Origin: an uncultured Clostridia bacterium
GTDB taxonomy: Bacteria; Bacillota; Clostridia; Christensenellales; Borkfalkiaceae
DNA length: 64,000 bases
Assembly: GCA_944328495.1 (NCBI GenBank)
Contig: CALVHR010000002.1
Coordinates: forward strand, 54,461 to 118,460
Direction: 5' to 3'
Positions 61,295-64,000 of this stretch are shown piece by piece (position 1 is the first letter of the stretch; each line of letters opens with the position of its first letter). Below the pieces are notes generated by a model that was given only the letters and a program-made list of their open reading frames with translations, searched no databases and had not been told where the DNA came from. Made by a program: the position numbers and the translations under genes.

Positions 61295-64000
61295 TTACAC
61301 CAGCTCAGTTGATCTAGGCGCCGCATCTAAGATTGTTTCTGATTTACTAGGTCCGTACGTTCGCTCAATACGGAATCCTTCCACAGCGGTTATACCTTCT
61401 GCCGCGCCCCAATAGTTGTCGCGAACTTCGTAAGTACTTTTACCTGCAGATTTTCCGTTATCGTATGCCGTAGAACAAAAATATCCGCTTGACTTGGTCA
61501 TATTTACCATTATATTGCCCGTAATGGTTGTATGCGTCGTAATGTCATATGCAGCATAATTGTTTGCAAAATTATTTGCATAGACTAGTTGTTCGCCATT
61601 TTCAATTCTATTGTCTTTAATCAGTATATTTCCCAAGGCTGTGCCAAAATAAATCCCCAAGGTACATTGATTATAACGATTTCCTTCAAGAGTTACGTTT
61701 TTCGCATTGCCCAAATCAATCGAACGACGGCAATTAATGAAATCACAGTTGTAAACATTTAGATCATAAATCAAATAAATGTCGCCTTCCGTTAATCCTG
61801 TTGCACTATTCACCACCAAAGCATCTTTGTATTTCTCTTGCGATGCAGACATATTAAAATCACACCCATCGAAAGTAAGCCCGGCGATCATGCTTAAACC
61901 TTTTGTCCCGCTTCCAATATATACTTGATCGGTAAAGCTGATATTTTTAAAAGTCAGCCCCTTGATTATAATCTGCGTATAATACGCTTCTTTTGTCGGA
62001 TCGGTCGGATCCTTCTCGCTCACCTTTCCTGATGCGAGATTTAAGCCCTTTAAAACGGATTTTTCCTCTCCGAAACTTTCAATCGTTACATCTTGGATGG
62101 TATAGGAATAATAGTTATTTCCATCTGTATTGGGAGCAGAAGTGCTTTCACCCATATTGGTCCACCCATCCGTGTAATCAAAACTTGCCGATACATTCTC
62201 CAAACCGTTCAAAAGGCGAACTGTTCCTCCGTTGTTCGCAGCGACAACGGCATCACTTAAAGAAAGATACACTTTATTTTTTACCATTGCGACTGCATTG
62301 TCGACAATAACAGCATCATTACCAATCTCAATGTCACCGATAGTTGTTACATTATCGCCAAACGAAAGCGTCACACCCAAGCCGTCACCCGTATTGCCGA
62401 TCGCATAAATTGCAGGATAATCATACCCGCCCGCAGATTCGACTTTTGTGTTAATCAGCGTGCAGTCGGTGGGATACTGATATGCATCAGGTGATTTATT
62501 GCCGAGCGTAAGAGCCGCAATATTGACCGTGTTCCCGGTACCCCAATTCCGATTGTCAAAATAATTCAGATAGGAATCATTCTCCACTGTATTGATCAAC
62601 GTGCAATCTTCCAAAACAGCCGTACCGCCGCGTACGATCAAACAATGGAAGTACCCGTTGACCGTGCACCCTTTCATGTTGAGCTGTCCGGGGACATTCA
62701 TAATAATTGCCGTTCCCGATGCAGCCGGTTCCGAACTCGCACTGATCACGGAATCTTCCAAATTAAATATCACATTATAGTTATCGGGGGTCCCTGCATT
62801 CGTCGCCAGGCAATACCCGGACGCGACGATTTCCGATTTAATCACATTCACAGTAGCGGCCTGTCCAAGCGCGAACAGAGCCGTTCCCTCGCAATTATAC
62901 ACGACCTTATCGAGCGTCAAAGCACTTCCCGCTTCAACCGCCATCCCTGCCGTAGTGACCGAATCCATTGCGATTTTCAAGGTACCGTTACAGATCGTAA
63001 GCTCCTGCCCTCCCGCAACATTCAACGTTGCGCTCGGCGTCACTGTCATCGTAAAACCATTCAGATCGATCTTGGAGATCTTCTTCCAAAGTTCGGTTTC
63101 GCCTATATCTCCCGGAAGCGTTATGTCCATTGCAAGCGAGGCGGACCCCGTCGCCTCCAAATGTGTAAAGAAACTTTCTTCTGTAACCGCGCCTTCTATC
63201 AGCGTTCCTTCGCCCGAAACGTTTTCGACAATGCCGCTGTTATCCAGCTTCGTTTCTCCTTCTCCAGAAGCCACAACTTTCGATACCTGTGCAGTCTGTG
63301 CGACCTCGATCACCACCGCGCTTTCTGCCGCCGGCATTGACGCGATCGTTTCAACGACCGCACCCGCTTCCACGACCGTGCGGCCCTGCTTCAACTGCAA
63401 AGAGTCTATTTCTCCGTATACGTGCAGCGAGTTTTCTGCGATCGCTTCCCCGATCACCGTCCCCGCATCGTTATAATAATGTACCGTCCCTGCAGGCGCG
63501 TTTACCGTGAGCACGCCCACTTTATATCCGCGCACATTGATCGTTTTCACATCCTCGAAAGCGATCGTCGCCTGCGCCCATTCACCCCCGCCAAGCACCA
63601 CCGTATCGTAGTCTTTCATCTTCGCGATCGCTTCACCCAGCTCATCCTGCGTTTCCACGATGTACACGAGGCTCGCTTCCGCTTCGTCCGTCACCGCCGC
63701 GTTGCCCTGTACCGCCTCGAGCGTCAGCGCAAACGTGCATTCCTTTCCCTGCCATGCGCTCTTTACGTATTCCGGCAGTTCCACCGACAGATACAGCGTC
63801 GATTCCGTCTGCTCCGTCCCCTTCTGCCACGCCGTCACATAGCTGCTGTAATATGTATATTCCGTACCGTTTTCGCTCAGTCCGACCAACAGCTGATCGT
63901 ACAGCGTCTTTTCCAGCTCCGTGCCCAGCTTCATCCTGTACTGATACGCGATATTCGATTTGTTCGACACCGCGATCTCCAGCACGATCTTGTCCATCGG
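61295..64000 (-). CDS. Large surface protein with TasA/camelysin-like segment and parallel beta-helix (5' end outside window)
   Basis: About 901 codons, open at the right edge, so signal peptide and start are not seen. The first visible 110 residues (SNIAYQYRMKLG, LYLSVELPEYV, WQGKECTFALTLEAVQGNA) resemble the C-terminal half of TasA/camelysin-type proteins exported through SipW-like peptidases. A middle part (about 110-300) is rich in short beta strands. From about 330 onward short repeats with Asn and Gly ladders (VINTKVESAGG, VTLEGNRYNQCTLGIYFG, ILIKDNRIENG) indicate a right-handed parallel beta-helix. There is no LPXTG or membrane anchor at the C terminus, which ends in RSTELV. Base composition falls from GC-rich (63.2-64 kb) to AT-rich (61.3-62.3 kb). 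Function unknown; adhesion or glycan binding is possible. Confidence 0.78.
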   Translation of the reverse strand, partial: PMDKIVLEIAVSNKSNIAYQYRMKLGTELEKTLYDQLLVGLSENGTEYTYYSSYVTAWQKGTEQTESTLYLSVELPEYVKSAWQGKECTFALTLEAVQGNAAVTDEAEASLVYIVETQDELGEAIAKMKDYDTVVLGGGEWAQATIAFEDVKTINVRGYKVGVLTVNAPAGTVHYYNDAGTVIGEAIAENSLHVYGEIDSLQLKQGRTVVEAGAVVETIASMPAAESAVVIEVAQTAQVSKVVASGEGETKLDNSGIVENVSGEGTLIEGAVTEESFFTHLEATGSASLAMDITLPGDIGETELWKKISKIDLNGFTMTVTPSATLNVAGGQELTICNGTLKIAMDSVTTAGMAVEAGSALTLDKVVYNCEGTALFALGQAATVNVIKSEIVASGYCLATNAGTPDNYNVIFNLEDSVISASSEPAASGTAIIMNVPGQLNMKGCTVNGYFHCLIVRGGTAVLEDCTLINTVENDSYLNYFDNRNWGTGNTVNIAALTLGNKSPDAYQYPTDCTLINTKVESAGGYDYPAIYAIGNTGDGLGVTLSFGDNVTTIGDIEIGNDAVIVDNAVAMVKNKVYLSLSDAVVAANNGGTVRLLNGLENVSASFDYTDGWTNMGESTSAPNTDGNNYYSYTIQDVTIESFGEEKSVLKGLNLASGKVSEKDPTDPTKEAYYTQIIIKGLTFKNISFTDQVYIGSGTKGLSMIAGLTFDGCDFNMSASQEKYKDALVVNSATGLTEGDIYLIYDLNVYNCDFINCRRSIDLGNAKNVTLEGNRYNQCTLGIYFGTALGNILIKDNRIENGEQLVYANNFANNYAAYDITTHTTITGNIMVNMTKSSGYFCSTAYDNGKSAGKSTYEVRDNYWGAAEGITAVEGFRIERTYGPSKSETILDAAPRSTELV

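Overview
The window looks like a chromosome segment of a spore-forming, low-to-medium GC Clostridia-type Firmicute (Bacillota), probably a strict or facultative fermenter of the gut type. The evidence is a complete left part of the spoIIIA sporulation operon with a sigma-E-like promoter, spoVG, RNase Y, MraZ, a Trp T-box, a ZTP (pfl) riboswitch on pyruvate formate-lyase, and strong Shine-Dalgarno and sigma-A promoter signals (TTGACA-N17-TATAAT type). MurE carries the DNPR motif and a diaminopimelate dehydrogenase is present, so the wall peptide is probably meso-DAP based. The species cannot be named from the sequence alone. There are no tRNA or rRNA genes, insertion sequences, prophage genes or CRISPR arrays that I can support.

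Layout. 1-3.9 kb: spoIIIAA-AB-AC-AD-AE-AF-(AG), minus strand, sigma-E-like promoter. 4-5.8 kb: rny alone. 5.9-15.4 kb: a minus-strand housekeeping run ftsK-rimO-pgsA-cinA-recA-nadE with ATGA-type overlaps. 15.6-19.9 kb: ilvC, a DUF815 AAA ATPase, murC and spoVG. 20.2-36.2 kb: the division and cell-wall (dcw) region on the minus strand. It runs mraZ-rsmH-ftsL-ftsI-murE-mraY-murD-ftsW, terminator, murA-ftsQ, terminator, ftsA-ftsZ and then a GH172-family glycosidase; murI lies just upstream. murG, murF and murB are absent from this cluster and murC is detached. 36.4-43.2 kb (plus strand): rpsT, a HTH-cupin regulator with a potABCD polyamine transporter, and a thioredoxin-reductase-like flavoprotein. 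43.4-46.6 kb: pflB-pflA behind a ZTP riboswitch. 46.6-51.3 kb: SGNH hydrolase and ddh; galK-galM-phosphodiesterase. 51.4-53.1 kb: a TrpB2-type tryptophan synthase beta chain behind a Trp T-box. 53.2-57.9 kb: polysaccharide deacetylase, histidine phosphatase, aminotransferase, and an MgtE with a doubled N domain. 57.9-61.1 kb: GH20-like hexosaminidase, low-molecular-weight tyrosine phosphatase and AEC transporter operon. 61.3-64 kb: the C-terminal part of a large surface protein with a TasA/camelysin-like segment followed by a parallel beta-helix, running off the right edge.

How the parts work together: wall precursor synthesis (murI, murA, murC, murD, murE, mraY, ddh) and the divisome (FtsA, Z, Q, L, I, W, K) sit side by side. 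They are split into at least three transcription units by strong intrinsic terminators, each followed by a new promoter or leader. The most unusual points are a terminator-like hairpin that contains the apparent ftsI start codon, with a perfect Shine-Dalgarno in front of an in-frame ATC just downstream; a leader with a terminator in front of murA; a glycosidase cotranscribed with ftsAZ; a PotA with a doubled C-terminal half and a PotD with a C-terminal membrane helix; and the mosaic surface protein at the right edge. I found no clearly new multi-gene system in this window.
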